Counted from the stretch's first letter, positions 50,544 to 59,667 are shown. The stretch: 64,000 bases of DNA from Hyalangium ruber (GCF_034259325.1 NZ_JAXIVS010000023.1:1-64000), one strand, 5' to 3'. A program made the numbers and translations. Notes: generated from the sequence alone by a model not told the origin.

Positions 50544-50586
50544 GTTGAAGGCGCCGAGCGAGTCGCGGCGCCACGAGGAGAGCCAG

Positions 50587-52008
50587 ATGACCTCAGCAGC
50601 GAAGTTCCAGTTCGGAGTGGCTGGCATGGGCGTGATGGGCGCCAGCCTCGCGCTCAACATCGCCGACCGCGGCTTCAAGGTGGCGGCGTGGGACCGGCAC
50701 CCGGAGAAGATTGACGAGATCCACGCGAAGCACGGGCACCCGGAGATGAAGGGTACGGGCTCGCTGGAGGAATTCGTCGGCATGCTCGAGCGCCCGCGCC
50801 GCATCCTGCTGATGGTGACGGCGGGCGCGGCGGTGGACCAGATGATGGACCGGCTGACACCGCTGCTCTCCCCGGGAGACGTGGTGATCGACGGGGGCAA
50901 CTCCTGGTTCCAGGACACCCAGCGCCGCGAGAAGGCCTACCGGGAGAAGGGCCTGCACTTCATCGGCATGGGCGTCTCCGGAGGCGAGGAGGGCGCACGC
51001 CACGGTCCCTCGCTGATGCCCGGAGGCCCCGCCGAGGCCTACGCCCTGCTGCGCCCCGTGCTGGAGGCGATCGCCGCTCGCGCGGAGTCCGGCCTGTGTG
51101 TCACCCACGTGGGTCCGGATGGCGCGGGCCACTTCGTGAAGATGGTCCACAACGGCATCGAGTACGCGGACATGCAGCTGCTGGCGGAGACGTACGACGT
51201 GCTGCGCCGGGGCCTGGGTCTGTCTGCGGACGCGCTAGCGGACACCTTCACGAAGTGGAACGAGGGCATCGCCGAGTCCTTCCTGCTGGAGACTACCCTC
51301 AAGGTGCTGCGCAAGAAGGATGCGGAGACGGGCAAGCCGCTGGTGGACCTGGTGTTGGACAAGGCGGGCCAGAAGGGCACCGGCAAGTGGACGGTGCAGG
51401 TGTCGCTGGACCTGGGCATCCCCGTGCCCTCCATCGCCTCGGCGCTGGATGCGCGCAACCTCTCGGCGATGAAGGACGAGCGCGTGGCCGCGAGCGCGAA
51501 GCTCCCCGCGCCGCCCCTCACGCTCACGGCCGAGGAGAAGGCGAACCTCATCTCCTGGGCGCACGACGCGCTCTACGCCGCGCGGGTCGTCACCTATGCG
51601 CAGGGCATGCGCCTCATCCAGGCGGCCTCGAAGGAGTACCACTGGAACGTGTCGCTGGCGGAGATGGCCCGCATCTGGCGTGGCGGCTGCATCATCCGCG
51701 CGAAGCTGCTCACCCCGCTGCGAGAGGCCTTCACCCAGCAGCCGGACTTGCCCAACCTCATCGTCTCGGAGGCCTTCGCGCCGGTGCTGACGAAGATGGC
51801 GCCAGCGTGGCGGCAGCTGGTGGGCACGGCGACGCGGCTGGGCATCCCCGTGCCGGTGTTCTCCTCGAGCCTGGCGTACTTCGACAGCTACCGCAGCGCC
51901 GAGCTGCCGCAGAACCTCACCCAGGCCCAGCGCGACGCCTTCGGCGCCCACACCTACCAGCGCCGGGACAAGCCCGAGGCGGGCTTCGTCCACTCCGACT
52001 GGAGCTGA
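50587..52008 (+). CDS. gnd: 6-phosphogluconate dehydrogenase, decarboxylating
   Basis: A 473-aa enzyme making ribulose 5-phosphate, CO2 and NADPH. The coenzyme fold is FGVAGMGVMGASLALNIADR, and the substrate/catalytic region is VSGGEEGARHGPSLMPGG with the lysine-containing GHFVKMVHNGIEYADMQL. The C-terminal domain has IIRAKLLTPLREAF and FGAHTYQRRDKP. The ATG at 50587 has GAGGAGAG 4 bases upstream, 43 bases after pgl. Together with zwf and pgl it forms the complete oxidative branch supplying NADPH. Confidence 0.97.
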   Translation: MTSAAKFQFGVAGMGVMGASLALNIADRGFKVAAWDRHPEKIDEIHAKHGHPEMKGTGSLEEFVGMLERPRRILLMVTAGAAVDQMMDRLTPLLSPGDVVIDGGNSWFQDTQRREKAYREKGLHFIGMGVSGGEEGARHGPSLMPGGPAEAYALLRPVLEAIAARAESGLCVTHVGPDGAGHFVKMVHNGIEYADMQLLAETYDVLRRGLGLSADALADTFTKWNEGIAESFLLETTLKVLRKKDAETGKPLVDLVLDKAGQKGTGKWTVQVSLDLGIPVPSIASALDARNLSAMKDERVAASAKLPAPPLTLTAEEKANLISWAHDALYAARVVTYAQGMRLIQAASKEYHWNVSLAEMARIWRGGCIIRAKLLTPLREAFTQQPDLPNLIVSEAFAPVLTKMAPAWRQLVGTATRLGIPVPVFSSSLAYFDSYRSAELPQNLTQAQRDAFGAHTYQRRDKPEAGFVHSDWS

Positions 52009-52020
52009 TCCCCGCCGCCC

Positions 52021-53127
52021 TCAGTTGATGGGGTACGAGTGGGTAAACAGGAAGAGGAACAGGCCCTGGAGCATGGCGAACGCCGTAATCACCGGCGTGC
52101 GGAAGTCAGGGTACTTCTCCAGCAGGTACGCCATCGGCAGGAACGCGGGCCAGCAGGCCTGCGTGTAGCGCCCCAGCCCCAGCAGGCCGATGCACCAGAG
52201 GGCGATCATCAGCCCCACGCCAAACCCCGCCAGCCCCCACCACTGGCGCCGGGACAGCAGCGCCAGCGCGCCCACGCCCGGGATGGCCGAGAGCACCACA
52301 TACGCGTGGATCTGCGGCTCCCACCGCGAGGTATCCGAGAAATACTGCCCCAGCCCATACCAGGCGCCCTCGCCCCACCCTTCGGAGCGCGCGTGCAGGA
52401 ACGCGAGCGGATCGCCAAAGCGATACGCGAGGAAGACGCTGTAGGTACCGGCCACCACGAAGGGCAGCACCAGCCCCAGGAAAGCGGGGTGGAACACGAA
52501 GCGCAGCGGCTTGCGTCCCCGCTCCAGCAACTGCATGACGAGCAGCGACAGCCCGGCGACGACGGTCAGGTGCCGGCCGAGGATTCCCACGCCCAGCACC
52601 ACCCCAGCCCACAGATGCCGCCCGCGCAGGGCCAGGTAAATGGCCGTCACGCTGGTGAGGAACATCAGGGACTCGGGGTAGCCCGTCGCGTGGAAGAAGC
52701 TGAACGGCCACGCGGCGAGCAGGGCCACGCCGGTGCGGGCCACCGACTCCCCCTCCAGCGCCTCGAACAGCCGGTAGGTGACCACGAGCCCCGCCGCGCC
52801 AAACAGGTTGGCCCACAGCACCAGCGCATAGGGCAGCGGCATCCCCGTGAGCTGATGCAGCCAGCGGCCCAGCAGGGGGAACAGCGGGAAGAAGTTGGAC
52901 CAGAGTGGGTCCTGGTAGCCGAGCTGGGCGATGCGGACGAACCAGCCACAGTCCCACCAGCACAGGGAGTCCACGCCCGGATGATCCAGGATGGCCGCGC
53001 CCCGGTGCAGCCGGGGGTCGATCCTCAGCCCCCAATGCGAGAGCAGAACAATGGCCACCCGGCTCATCGCGAACACGGCGAGCGGGAAGCGCATCCACCG
53101 ATACTTCTCCATCCAGGGAGCGTTCAC
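52021..53127 (-). CDS. Multi-pass membrane glycosyltransferase, PIG-V mannosyltransferase-like
   Basis: A 368-aa membrane protein with about nine predicted helices. The pattern matches the PIG-V-like (GT-C fold) group: FPLAVFAMSRVAIVLLSHWG, then VDSLCWWDCGWFVRIAQLGY with the acidic DSLCWWDCGW active-site loop, NFFPLFPLLGRW, and HATGYPESLMFLTSVTAIYL. GT-C enzymes use lipid-linked sugars at the outer face of the inner membrane. The acceptor is unknown. The start is taken as the GTG at 53127 (ATG at 53112 is possible), 5 bases after the upstream stop, so it belongs to the lipoprotein cluster operon. Confidence 0.8.
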   Translation of the reverse strand: MNAPWMEKYRWMRFPLAVFAMSRVAIVLLSHWGLRIDPRLHRGAAILDHPGVDSLCWWDCGWFVRIAQLGYQDPLWSNFFPLFPLLGRWLHQLTGMPLPYALVLWANLFGAAGLVVTYRLFEALEGESVARTGVALLAAWPFSFFHATGYPESLMFLTSVTAIYLALRGRHLWAGVVLGVGILGRHLTVVAGLSLLVMQLLERGRKPLRFVFHPAFLGLVLPFVVAGTYSVFLAYRFGDPLAFLHARSEGWGEGAWYGLGQYFSDTSRWEPQIHAYVVLSAIPGVGALALLSRRQWWGLAGFGVGLMIALWCIGLLGLGRYTQACWPAFLPMAYLLEKYPDFRTPVITAFAMLQGLFLFLFTHSYPIN

Positions 53128-53132
53128 GTGCG

Positions 53133-53660
53133 CTAGGCCGCCGCGATGGCCAGCTTCGAGGTGAGCGCCGCGGTGAAGGCCGTGGCGCGCAGCAGCACCT
53201 CGACGCCCTTGAGCACCCGCTGCAGGTTCTGCCGGGCCGCGATGTCCTTGGCCGCCTCGGCGAGGATGGTCTTGAGTTCGTCTTTGTTGTCGTCCAGGAG
53301 CTGCTCGATGCGCAGGACGCTCGCCGCCTTGTAGGTGCCCAGCACCGCCAGACACCGGGTGATGTGCCGCTGCGCCGACAGCCGCTCCTGAAAGTCCGGG
53401 CTGGTGCTGTTGATGATCTCCAACAGCTCCAGGTCCGCCTCCAGCTGGGCGATCTTCCGCTGCCGCTCGGCTTCGGTGAGCTCCGTCTTGCGCACGATGT
53501 CCTGGACGGCGAGGAGCGCCGCCTCCACCTCCTTCACCCTCTCCTCGGCGCGCGTCCCCGCCTCGCCCCGGTCGTGGATGTCCTGCAGCTCCTTCTTGGA
53601 GACGCCGAGCTTCTGGACCAACCCCTTGAGCTCCGTGGCTACCGCCTTGTAGTCCGCCAT
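53133..53660 (-). CDS. Coiled-coil protein of unknown function
   Basis: A 175-aa, almost entirely helical protein with heptad patterns: KAVATELKGLVQKLGVSKKE, then RVKEVEAALLAVQDIVRKTE and AERQRKIAQLEADLELLEII, and a C-terminal part ending VEVLLRATAFTAALTSKLAI. There is no signal peptide, so it is probably cytoplasmic. No family was recognised. It starts 3 bases after the stop of the lipoprotein gene upstream and ends 5 bases before the glycosyltransferase start, so it is the third gene of a tight four-gene operon. Confidence 0.7.
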   Translation of the reverse strand: MADYKAVATELKGLVQKLGVSKKELQDIHDRGEAGTRAEERVKEVEAALLAVQDIVRKTELTEAERQRKIAQLEADLELLEIINSTSPDFQERLSAQRHITRCLAVLGTYKAASVLRIEQLLDDNKDELKTILAEAAKDIAARQNLQRVLKGVEVLLRATAFTAALTSKLAIAAA

Positions 53661-53663
53661 GGC

Positions 53664-54380
53664 CTATTTCTCCTTGAGCGAGTTGAGCCTGGGCCAGAAC
53701 TCGATGAACTTATCGAGCCCCTCGTCCACCTGATCCAGCCGCTTCTGCGCCTGCTGGCCCACCTCGGTCAGCACGGGCATGAGCGCGTTCTGCTGATCCG
53801 TCTGTTGGACCTCCTGGTTGAAGGCGACGAGCTGCCGGCCCGCCTCCGCCAGGGAGTCCGCGAACTGCTGGGGTGGCGACTGGTTCAGGTACTGGTGGAG
53901 CGCCTTCTCCGTCTCGACCACCTGCCGGGTGTGCGAGACCACCTCGCCATAGAGCTGCGAGAGCTGCTTGCGCTGCGCGTCCGCGGTGGCGAGCGCCGCC
54001 GAGACACGCTCGTTCTCCGCGTCCACCGCCTCCACCAGGTGGTAGAGGATGACCTTGTTGCGCGTCACCTGGATGAACTCGGCCGAGTCGCCCTTGGGAG
54101 CGGTCAGCATCTCGCGCAGCGAGTAGATCCTCCGAGCGTTGGCGATCCGGCTCTCGAACGAGGCGATCTCCCGGAGGGCCTGCGCGTCCACCCGGGCCGC
54201 GTCCGCCAACAACCCATCGATGGGCTGCTGGCTGGCCTCCAGCTCCTTCGCCAGGGCCTCGAAGTATTGCTTCTCGATGTCCTCCAGCTTGCGGATCCCC
54301 CTGCCGCCCACGCACCCGGAGAGGAGCGCCGCGACAAGCACCAGACTCCACCCTGCTCCATGGCCAGTTCGCGTGCGCAT
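53664..54380 (-). CDS. Coiled-coil lipoprotein of unknown function
   Basis: A 238-aa lipoprotein with lipobox VAALLSGC-VGG after a basic start. The mature chain is a long helix-rich coiled coil: IRKLEDIEKQYFEALAKELE, then LREIASFESRIANARRIYSL, VVETEKALHQYLNQ and ALMPVLTEVGQQAQKRLDQV. The ATG at 54380 shares TGATG with the previous stop (a GTG lies one codon upstream). No family was recognised. With its neighbour it could form a periplasm-spanning or outer-membrane-attached helical assembly; that is inference. Confidence 0.72.
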   Translation of the reverse strand: MRTRTGHGAGWSLVLVAALLSGCVGGRGIRKLEDIEKQYFEALAKELEASQQPIDGLLADAARVDAQALREIASFESRIANARRIYSLREMLTAPKGDSAEFIQVTRNKVILYHLVEAVDAENERVSAALATADAQRKQLSQLYGEVVSHTRQVVETEKALHQYLNQSPPQQFADSLAEAGRQLVAFNQEVQQTDQQNALMPVLTEVGQQAQKRLDQVDEGLDKFIEFWPRLNSLKEK

Positions 54381-55237
54381 CACTTCGCCTCCTCCTTCGA
54401 ACCCTTCGCCAGGTCGCGCAGGCTCGGGAACTCGTCCGGGCTCACCGCCGCGCCCGCCGCCGCGGCCTTGGCGATCGCCGCACCATCGATGGTCGCATCC
54501 GTGCCGAGGTACTCGTCGATGACGCCGTGGAAGGAGCGCATGACACCGAGCTGGGCCTCGAGGTGCGCCAGCTTGGTATCCAGCGTCGCGGCCTGCTGCT
54601 TCAGCCCCGCCGCCGCCTGCACATGGGTCAGCTCCTCATCCGTGAGCGCCAGTTGCCGCTCCAGACCGCGCAGGGCCTGGGTCTGCAGCCGCACCCGTTG
54701 CTCCTTCGCCGCGCGCGCGCCCTCCCCCTCCGCTTCCTGGGCTTGGAGCCTGACCAGCGCCGCCTGGAGCTTCTCGACCTGCGCCCCTAGCGTGACGCGC
54801 TTCTCGGCGAGCGTCACCCCCTCGAGCTTCATCCACCAGTCGAAGTTGTCTCCCCAGAAGCGATAGCCGGACGCGATGCCGTTGCCGAGCGCCAGGAAGT
54901 CATTGGCGGTGGAGTCCGGCACGCCCTGCGAGAGCTTGGGCGCGCTGTTGAACCGGATGCCCAGGGACTGGCCGTATGTCAGCGTGGAGAACTGGTCCTG
55001 AGCGATCTGATCCAGGTCCCTGCCCATCATCTGGGAGATGTACGCCTGACGCTGCCGCTCCGCGAGCTTGACGTAGTAGTCGGCGAGCGTGGCGCGGTAG
55101 CCCTGAACGGAGCTCCTCAGGGTCTCGAGGTTCTGCCCGTGAAGCCTCGAGGCCTCCTTCGTGGCCGCGGGTGTCGCACAGCCACTGACCAGCGCGAGCG
55201 CCACCAGCCAGCAGCAACTCCAAGTCAACCGGTTCAT
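54380..55237 (-). CDS. Coiled-coil lipoprotein of unknown function
   Basis: A 285-aa lipoprotein; the ATG at 55237 has GAGGGG 3 bases upstream and gives the lipobox LVALALVSGC-ATP. The mature part has an N-terminal helical region (SSVQGYRATLADYYVKLAER), a middle segment with aromatic residues (ASGYRFWGDNFDWWMKLEGV), and a strong coiled coil (LGAQVEKLQAALVRLQAQEA, then RVRLQTQALRGLERQLALTD). No family was recognised. It is the first gene of the operon that ends with the glycosyltransferase at 52021. Confidence 0.72.
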   Translation of the reverse strand: MNRLTWSCCWLVALALVSGCATPAATKEASRLHGQNLETLRSSVQGYRATLADYYVKLAERQRQAYISQMMGRDLDQIAQDQFSTLTYGQSLGIRFNSAPKLSQGVPDSTANDFLALGNGIASGYRFWGDNFDWWMKLEGVTLAEKRVTLGAQVEKLQAALVRLQAQEAEGEGARAAKEQRVRLQTQALRGLERQLALTDEELTHVQAAAGLKQQAATLDTKLAHLEAQLGVMRSFHGVIDEYLGTDATIDGAAIAKAAAAGAAVSPDEFPSLRDLAKGSKEEAK

Positions 55238-55315
55238 ATGCCCCTCGGCGCCACGCATCGGCGCAGTCATCATGAAAGGAGGGGCACGCCAGCCAAGTCA
55301 ACGACAGAACCGCGC

Positions 55316-56953
55316 TCAGGCGGGCTTGAGCGCGCCTCGCAGCTCCGCGCGGCGGATCTTTCCGCTCACCGTCTTTGGAAGCTCGGTGACGAATTCGATC
55401 TCCCGCGGGTACTTGTACGGGGCGGTGATGCGCTTGACGTGCTCCTGTAGCTCCATGGCGAGCTCGGGCGAGGGGGTGTGCCCGGGCGCCAGCACCACGA
55501 ACGCCTTGATGCGCTGGCCGATGCGCTCGTCCGCCACGCCAATGACCGCCGACTCGGCCACCGCCGCGTGCTCCAGCAGCGCCGACTCCACCTCGAAGGG
55601 CCCCACCCGGTAGCCCGAGGTCTTGATGACGTCATCGGCCCGCCCCACGAACCACAGGTAGCCGTCCGCGTCCTGCACCGCGCGGTCCCCCGTCACGTAC
55701 CAGTCCCCCCGGCGGCAGGCCTGGTTGGCCGCCTCGTCCCCCAGGTAGCCCTGGAACAACCCCACGGGCCGCTCCGGCGCCACCCGCACGGCGATGTCTC
55801 CCTCTTGCCCCGTGGGTACCTCCTGGCCGTGCTCGTCGATGACCGCCACCGTGAAGCCCGGGGAGGGCTTGCCCATCGAGCCCACGCGAGGCTCCAGCGA
55901 AGGGAACATCCCCACCACCATCACGGTCTCCGTCTGCCCGTAGCCCTCACGGATGTGCAACCCGGTGGCCTTCTTCCAGGAGTCGATGACCTCCGGGTTG
56001 AGCGGCTCCCCCGCGCTCACCGCATGGCGGATGGAGGACAGATCGAACTGAGACAGGTCCTGCAGCACGAGGGCCCGCCACGCCGTGGGCGGCGCGCAGA
56101 AGGTCGTCACCTTCTGTCGCTCCAGCATCTTGAGCACCTTGGCCGCGTCGAAGCGCCCCCGGAAGTCGTAGACGACGTTGCACGCGCCCTGGCTCCAAGG
56201 GCCGAAGAGCTTGCCCCAGGCGCACTTGGCCCAGCCCGTATCCGAGAGCGTGAGGTGTCGATCCTCCGGCGTCAGGTCCAGCCAGTAGCGCCCGGTAATC
56301 TGGTGCCCCAGGCCATAGCTGGCCTGGGTATGGAGCACCATCTTCGGCATGCCCGTGGTGCCGGAGGTGAAGTAGATGAGCATCGGATCCTCCGCCCGCG
56401 TGGGCCCGAAGCTCGAGCCGTGCGCACCCGTGCCCGAACCCGGTTCGTAGCGCACCCACGGCGCGGGTGCCTCGCCCACGGCCACCCAGTTCTCTACCCT
56501 CCCGTTGCCCACCAACCCCTCGAAGCGGTCCAGGCAGCTCGCCTCGCTGATGACCGCCTGCGCATCCGAGGCCGAGAGCCGGTAGCGGATGTCCTTGGGC
56601 GTGAGCATGGGCGTGCCAGGCATGAAGACGATGCCAGCGCGGATGCAGCCGAGCACCACGAACCACCACTCCGGCACCCGGGGCATGAGGATGAAAACCC
56701 GGTCTCCCCGCCGAATGCCGAGGCTCGAGAGGAACTGCGCCGCGTGCAGCGAGCGCTGCTTCAGCTCCGCGAAGGTGAAGCGCCGCTCCCGCCCCGCTTC
56801 GTCGGACCACAGCAACGCCAGCGACTCCGGACGCTCGGCGGCGTACCGGTCGATGACGTCGGTGGTGAAGTTGAAGTGCTCGGGCCGCTCCCACTGAAAG
56901 GACCGGCGGACGGCCTCATAGTCGCTCATGTTGCGCGGGGACGCAGGAGACAT
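55316..56953 (-). CDS. AMP-forming acyl-CoA synthetase (medium-chain ACSM/acetyl-CoA synthetase-like)
   Basis: A 545-aa adenylate-forming enzyme. The phosphate loop is MLIYFTSGTTGMPKMVLHT, the adenine-binding motif HIREGYGQTETVMVVG, and the hinge WYVTGDRAVQDADGYLWFVG leads to RADDVIKTSGYRVGP. The catalytic lysine sits in ELPKTVSGKIRRAELRG. The N-terminal DRYAAERPESLALLWSDEAG and DTGWAKCAWGKLFGPWSQGA favour the medium-chain acyl-CoA or benzoate-type branch; the exact acid cannot be told. The ATG at 56953 has GGAG 7 bases upstream. It is transcribed divergently from the GntR-type regulator. Confidence 0.92.
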   Translation of the reverse strand: MSPASPRNMSDYEAVRRSFQWERPEHFNFTTDVIDRYAAERPESLALLWSDEAGRERRFTFAELKQRSLHAAQFLSSLGIRRGDRVFILMPRVPEWWFVVLGCIRAGIVFMPGTPMLTPKDIRYRLSASDAQAVISEASCLDRFEGLVGNGRVENWVAVGEAPAPWVRYEPGSGTGAHGSSFGPTRAEDPMLIYFTSGTTGMPKMVLHTQASYGLGHQITGRYWLDLTPEDRHLTLSDTGWAKCAWGKLFGPWSQGACNVVYDFRGRFDAAKVLKMLERQKVTTFCAPPTAWRALVLQDLSQFDLSSIRHAVSAGEPLNPEVIDSWKKATGLHIREGYGQTETVMVVGMFPSLEPRVGSMGKPSPGFTVAVIDEHGQEVPTGQEGDIAVRVAPERPVGLFQGYLGDEAANQACRRGDWYVTGDRAVQDADGYLWFVGRADDVIKTSGYRVGPFEVESALLEHAAVAESAVIGVADERIGQRIKAFVVLAPGHTPSPELAMELQEHVKRITAPYKYPREIEFVTELPKTVSGKIRRAELRGALKPA

Positions 56954-57118
56954 GGCCACACTCCGTCAAGAGATGCGCCGAGCATGGCATGGGCCTTGGA
57001 TGAGTGGCGGCGCTATCTGAAGGCGTAACGCCCGCTCGCGAACATCCCGCCTGCATCCAAGCCATGTCAGACAGAGGTGATGGGATGGAGGGCAACTGCA
57101 ACGAGGAGGGTGGCGGAC

Positions 57119-58366
57119 ATGGAACGGATGGGGCTCGTTTGGCAAGTGGAGCAGGAACTGGAGCGCGTCATCTCGCAGGGCCAGCTACCGCAAGGGGGAC
57201 ACCTGCCCGCCGAGCACACGCTGGCGCAGCGCTACGGTGTCTCCCGAGCCACGGTGAGAGAGGCGCTGCTGAAGCTGGCCGCCCGAGGGTTGGTGGTGCA
57301 GCACCCTGGGCGCAGAAGCCGCGCGGTGGCGCTGGAGCAGGCGTTGACGCTGGAGAACCTGAGCGTGGCCCTGCACGCGAGGAAACAAGCCCCCACCCAG
57401 AGTCGCCAGCTGCTGGAAGGCTTCTGGGCACTCAAGCGCGAAACCGCGGTGGAGCTGCTGAGTGCCTGCTGCGAATGCGCCAGCGAGGCGGACTTGAAGC
57501 GGCTGCAGGAGGCCTGCTTGAGCCTGGAGGACGCGGTGCGCTGGGAGCCGCAGGCTCGCTGGGCCCAGCTCGAGTTCGAGTTGCTGCGGCTGGCGGCACG
57601 TGTGGCCGAGCGGCCGGGACACCTGCTGCTGCTGCAATCCCTGGAGCGCTCCTTCTGGGGCATGGTGGACCGGGTGGTGCTCCAGTCGGACAGCCAGTCC
57701 GTCCTGCAATGGGCGAAGTGTGCTTATGAAGGCCTGACTCAACGGGACGCGCAGGCCCTGAGGCGACAGCTCCCGGCACTGCTCCAGGCCAGCGATGAAC
57801 ACCTGCTGCGCAACGTGTGGGCGGCTCACGAAGCCCCCCAGTCCCTCCCCATCGAGACACTGCCCAACCCTGCACGCTCCGTAGAACTTGAGCCTGTCGG
57901 GAGCGAGCCGCCACCCGCGCAACTATCTGCTGGCACCGCGGCACGTGCGTCCAAGCCTGCGAAGGAGGACAAGTGTACGGAACGTTTCGCGGTCCCGACT
58001 GCACCTGAGCACCGGGAGATTCCAGCACCGGGGGATGCTGCACCCCCTCCCAGCCCCACCTCCGAAGTCCGCCAGTGTGCCCACGTCAGCGCCTCCGCCT
58101 CCCAGTGGGGACCGGCCGGAGGCGGGCTCTCCAAAGCTGTCTGGTTGTCAGACAGGTTTCTGCCAGTCGCTGTCGACGGGCGGCCCTGGTCGGGGGCTCC
58201 CTCTGTCTGTTTCGGCGCTCCCCCAGGGGCACTGGGCTTGGACGTGGCACTGCGGTGCTTCCGCCCGCCTTGTCGGACTCCAAACGAGCGCTTCTGCCAC
58301 GCCTCGCTCGCTCCAGACCCGAGCGATGAGAGCTCGCACGGCCAGGGAGCAGCCGATGTCCCCTAG
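57119..58366 (+). CDS. GntR/FadR-family regulator with an unusual C-terminal extension
   Basis: A 415-aa DNA-binding protein. The winged helix (about 5-75) is plain: LPAEHTLAQRYGVSRATVRE followed by ALLKLAARGLVVQHPGR. An FCD-like helical ligand domain follows (about 85-250, with LLEGFWALKRETAVELLSAC and LEFELLRLAARVAERPGHLL). From about residue 260 the sequence becomes Pro/Ala/Ser/Cys-rich with no visible domain; normal family length is about 230-250 aa, so the last 155 codons are suspicious. The ATG at 57119 has GAGGAGGG upstream. The divergent acyl-CoA synthetase gene is a likely target. Confidence 0.85.
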   Translation: MERMGLVWQVEQELERVISQGQLPQGGHLPAEHTLAQRYGVSRATVREALLKLAARGLVVQHPGRRSRAVALEQALTLENLSVALHARKQAPTQSRQLLEGFWALKRETAVELLSACCECASEADLKRLQEACLSLEDAVRWEPQARWAQLEFELLRLAARVAERPGHLLLLQSLERSFWGMVDRVVLQSDSQSVLQWAKCAYEGLTQRDAQALRRQLPALLQASDEHLLRNVWAAHEAPQSLPIETLPNPARSVELEPVGSEPPPAQLSAGTAARASKPAKEDKCTERFAVPTAPEHREIPAPGDAAPPPSPTSEVRQCAHVSASASQWGPAGGGLSKAVWLSDRFLPVAVDGRPWSGAPSVCFGAPPGALGLDVALRCFRPPCRTPNERFCHASLAPDPSDESSHGQGAADVP

Positions 58367-58596
58367 GGCTTCCAAGCCGCTCAGCCCTGGCCCGACTCCC
58401 ACGCACCTCTTTGAAATCAGAGGGCTTTCATACCGCTCTGTGAGCTGCCGAGGAGGGGAGCACGAATCGCCTCGCTCGCGGTGCCTGCGGACCAGGGAGG
58501 GCGCGGCCGCCAGGGGGTTGGCGGCCAGGCGCAGCGGGAAGGGAGCTTCTTCTCCAATTGTCCGAGGTGCCGCAACTGGAACGAAAGGACCTGCTT

Positions 58597-59628
58597 TTGA
58601 CGCGTTACCTCAGACTCGTGCCGCTCCTGTTGGTGCCCATGGTGGCGTCCGCCTCCACCCTCTGGAAGGGAGACTTCGAGCCCGGCAACCTCTCGCAGTG
58701 GACGAAGTCCCAGAGCGTCTCTTCGGATCGCCTGCTCGTCGTCACCGACATGGTGCGCGAGGGCAAGTACGCGCTGAAGGCGACCGTGCGCAAGGGCGAT
58801 GACCCCATCGGCGCGAGCGGTAACCGCAACGAGCTGGTGTACCTGAGCCGCGAGACGACCGGTAACGAGTACTTCTACAAGTGGAGCACCCTCTTCCCCG
58901 CGAACTACCCGTCAGCCAACAAGTGGCAGGTGTTCGCGCAGTGGCACCAGGATGGGTGCTGCGGCTCACCTCCGCTGGAGTTCTACGTGGTGGGCGAGCA
59001 GATGCGCATGCGCGTGGGAGGCTCCAACGGCAAGATCGTCTGGACCGCTCCGCTGGTGCGCGACAGCTGGCATGACTTCGTGCTGCGAGTGAAGTGGTCC
59101 TCGGACCCGAAGGTGGGCTTCGTGGAGATGTACAAGAACGGCAAGCTCGTCGTTCCTCGCACGATGGCCGCCACGCAGTTCGGCAAGGAGAAGAACTACC
59201 TGAAGCTGGGGCTCTACCGAGACGCCTCCATCTCCCCTGTGGGCGTCGTCTACCATGACGGCTTCACCATGGGGACGAAGCTGGAGGACGTGATGCCGCC
59301 GGCCCCCGCGCCCACGCCCGTGACGACGCCTGAGCCCACGCCCGCGCCGCCGCAGGAGACCGCGCCCGCGCCGCAGCCCGCGCCCACGCCGCAGCCCCTG
59401 CCCGAGGTGGAGCTGCCCTCGACCCTCAATCCCACGCCGGACTTCAGCACCTTCCCGAGTGATCCGGAGGGGCCTCCCGGCGATCTGGGTGCCGGCCCGA
59501 TGCCCCAGGGCTGTGGTGCCTCCGCCAGCGGTGGCATGCCCCTGGTTGTCGCGGCCGCCCTGCTGGGTGTGATGATGCTCACGCGGCGCCGCCAGGCGCT
59601 CGCCCGGGCGCGCTCGCGTAACCGGTAG
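58597..59628 (+). CDS. Polysaccharide-lyase-like protein with MYXO-CTERM-like sorting tag
   Basis: A 343-aa surface protein. The TTG at 58597 (AAAGGA 7-8 bases upstream) gives a signal peptide RYLRLVPLLLVPMVASAS. The main domain (about 22-225) resembles the heparin-lyase-like polysaccharide lyase family: LWKGDFEPGNLSQWTKSQS, NRNELVYLSRETTGNEYFYK, KWQVFAQWHQDG and WHDFVLRVKWSSDP. A Pro/Thr-rich linker (about 232-295) leads to a C-terminal tag with PQGCGASASGG, a hydrophobic helix (MPLVVAAALLGVMML) and a basic end TRRRQALARAR. That is the MYXO-CTERM architecture, so it is probably processed and displayed on the cell surface. Confidence 0.87.
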   Translation: MTRYLRLVPLLLVPMVASASTLWKGDFEPGNLSQWTKSQSVSSDRLLVVTDMVREGKYALKATVRKGDDPIGASGNRNELVYLSRETTGNEYFYKWSTLFPANYPSANKWQVFAQWHQDGCCGSPPLEFYVVGEQMRMRVGGSNGKIVWTAPLVRDSWHDFVLRVKWSSDPKVGFVEMYKNGKLVVPRTMAATQFGKEKNYLKLGLYRDASISPVGVVYHDGFTMGTKLEDVMPPAPAPTPVTTPEPTPAPPQETAPAPQPAPTPQPLPEVELPSTLNPTPDFSTFPSDPEGPPGDLGAGPMPQGCGASASGGMPLVVAAALLGVMMLTRRRQALARARSRNR

Positions 59629-59637
59629 CGCCCTGCT

Positions 59638-59667
59638 CTCACGGGTCGGGCACCTCCGGCCCGTGAG
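59638..59667 (+). terminator. Strong hairpin after the lyase gene
   Basis: CTCACGGG (59638-59645) pairs perfectly with CCCGTGAG (59660-59667), and an inner CGG/CCG extends the stem, 9 bases past the stop codon at 59628. No T-run follows on the plus strand, so it may be a terminator working without a U-tract or an mRNA-stabilising hairpin. Confidence 0.5.
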
